Shown here: positions 6,830 through 7,596 of the stretch, piece after piece
Layout: each line of letters opens with the position of its first letter
Position numbering within the stretch: position 1 is the stretch's first letter
Origin: Nevskiales bacterium
GTDB taxonomy: Bacteria > Pseudomonadota > Gammaproteobacteria > Nevskiales > Nevskiaceae
Assembly: GCA_022616655.1 (NCBI GenBank)
Contig: JAKEEJ010000158.1
Coordinates: 1 to 7,596 of the forward strand
Direction of reading: 5' to 3'
Length of the DNA stretch: 7,596 nt
Notes under the pieces: model-generated
Told to the model about the DNA's origin: nothing
The model's database searches: none
The model's input: only the letters and a program-made list of their open reading frames with translations
Program-made: the position numbers and the translations under genes

Positions 6830-7596
6830 GCGCGGTCATCTTTCTCAACCGTTACTTTTTCCCGGACCATTCGTCCACCGGCCAGATGCTCAGCGACCTG
6901 GCGTTTGATCTGGCGCGCGCGGGTCACGCGGTACACGTCATCACCGGCCGCCAGATTTATGACGACGCGGAGGCCACGCTCGTGGCGCGGGAAGCGATAC
7001 AGGGCGTGCGCGTGCACCGCGTGTGGACCACGCGCTTCGGTCGTCAGGGACTGCTCGGCCGGGCCGTGGATTATCTGAGTTTTTACGTCAGTGCCGTGGT
7101 GTGTCTGGCGCGCACCGTCCGGCGCGGGGATCGGGTGGTGGTGATGACCGACCCGCCCCTGATCTCGATTCCCGTCGCGGTTGTCGCGCGGCTGCGCGGC
7201 GCGTGGCTGATCCACTGGTTGCAGGATCTCTTTCCGGAAATCGCCTGCCGGCTTCGCCTGAAAGCGGTTGCGCCCGTGGCGCCGCTGTTGCGCGTGCTGC
7301 GCAACGCGTCGCTGCGCGCGGCACACCTGAACGTCGTGCTCGGCGAACGCATGGCCCGGCGGGTGGCCGACGAAGGGATCCCGCCCGATCGAATCCGGAT
7401 CATCCACAACTGGTCGGACGGGTCGCAGATCCGTCCGGTCGCGCCCGCGGACAATGCTTTGCGTGCAGCGTGGGGTCTGCAGGACCGGTTCGTGGCCGGG
7501 TACTCCGGAAACATGGGCCGTGTGCACGAATTCGACACGATCCTCGCGGCCATGCAGGAGCTGGTCGGGGACGAACGGATCGTTTTTCTCTTCATC
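6826..7596 (+). CDS. Family 4 glycosyltransferase, WbuB/WcaI type (3' end cut off)
   Basis: The first 257 residues of a GT-B fold glycosyltransferase run open to the window end, so the C-terminal part with the sugar-nucleotide site is missing. The N-terminus LNRYFFPDHSSTGQ (7-20) with an acceptor-domain glycine-lacking loop, TDPP (108-111), WLQDLFPE (131-138), HNWSD (194-198) and GYSGNMGRVHEFDTI (225-239) match the WbuB/WcaI-like group that acts in O-antigen, colanic acid and EPS assembly. The ATG overlaps the preceding stop as ATGA, which indicates translational coupling. GGAAGG lies 13 bases upstream, rather far. The protein probably works at the inner membrane. The specific sugar is unknown. 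Confidence 0.9.
   Translation, partial: MSAVIFLNRYFFPDHSSTGQMLSDLAFDLARAGHAVHVITGRQIYDDAEATLVAREAIQGVRVHRVWTTRFGRQGLLGRAVDYLSFYVSAVVCLARTVRRGDRVVVMTDPPLISIPVAVVARLRGAWLIHWLQDLFPEIACRLRLKAVAPVAPLLRVLRNASLRAAHLNVVLGERMARRVADEGIPPDRIRIIHNWSDGSQIRPVAPADNALRAAWGLQDRFVAGYSGNMGRVHEFDTILAAMQELVGDERIVFLFI

Noticed and set aside
6673..7527. A 284-codon minus-strand open frame opposite the two glycosyltransferases
   Set aside because: It spans the overlap of two real genes and has the composition of an antisense shadow.

Overview
This 7.6 kb, GC-rich window is part of a bacterial exopolysaccharide (EPS) or capsule locus. It holds two divergent gene groups around a 394-base intergenic region. The protein families (Wzz/GNVR chain-length protein, BY-kinase-like ATPase, ExeA-like AAA ATPase, NodU-type carbamoyltransferase, GT2 and GT4 glycosyltransferases), the high GC and the dispersed REP-like hairpin suggest a proteobacterium, perhaps a gammaproteobacterium. 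No marker gene fixes the taxon, so this is inference.

Left part (1-174): no gene is visible. It holds a long REP-like hairpin (42-88), a partial second copy in opposite orientation cut by the window edge (1-20), and a small inverted repeat (98-123).

Minus-strand operon (3749 down to 175): a chain-length determinant of 591 aa with three membrane segments, then a CpsD/CapB-type kinase-like ATPase of 290 aa, then an ExeA-like AAA ATPase of 302 aa. Gaps are 6 and 11 bases, so they are probably co-transcribed. The order chain-length protein, kinase, secretion ATPase resembles EPS loci linked to exosortase/PEP-CTERM (XrtA-type) systems. The outer-membrane gene often found between the last two is not present here, and no exosortase is visible.

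Divergent intergenic region (3750-4143): less GC-rich in places, with short palindromes but no promoter that can be called with confidence.

Plus-strand operon (4144 to the window end): a NodU/CmcH/TobZ-family carbamoyltransferase, a GT2 glycosyltransferase 1 base downstream, and a GT4 glycosyltransferase of the WbuB/WcaI type overlapping it by ATGA and cut off by the window end. These would build and decorate the repeat unit, while the minus-strand proteins would control chain length and export.

Nothing here is clearly a new system. The points most worth a second look are the missing C-terminal tyrosine cluster in the kinase, a 48-codon-spaced internal duplication in the chain-length protein, the REP-like pair, and a likely carbamoylated EPS.
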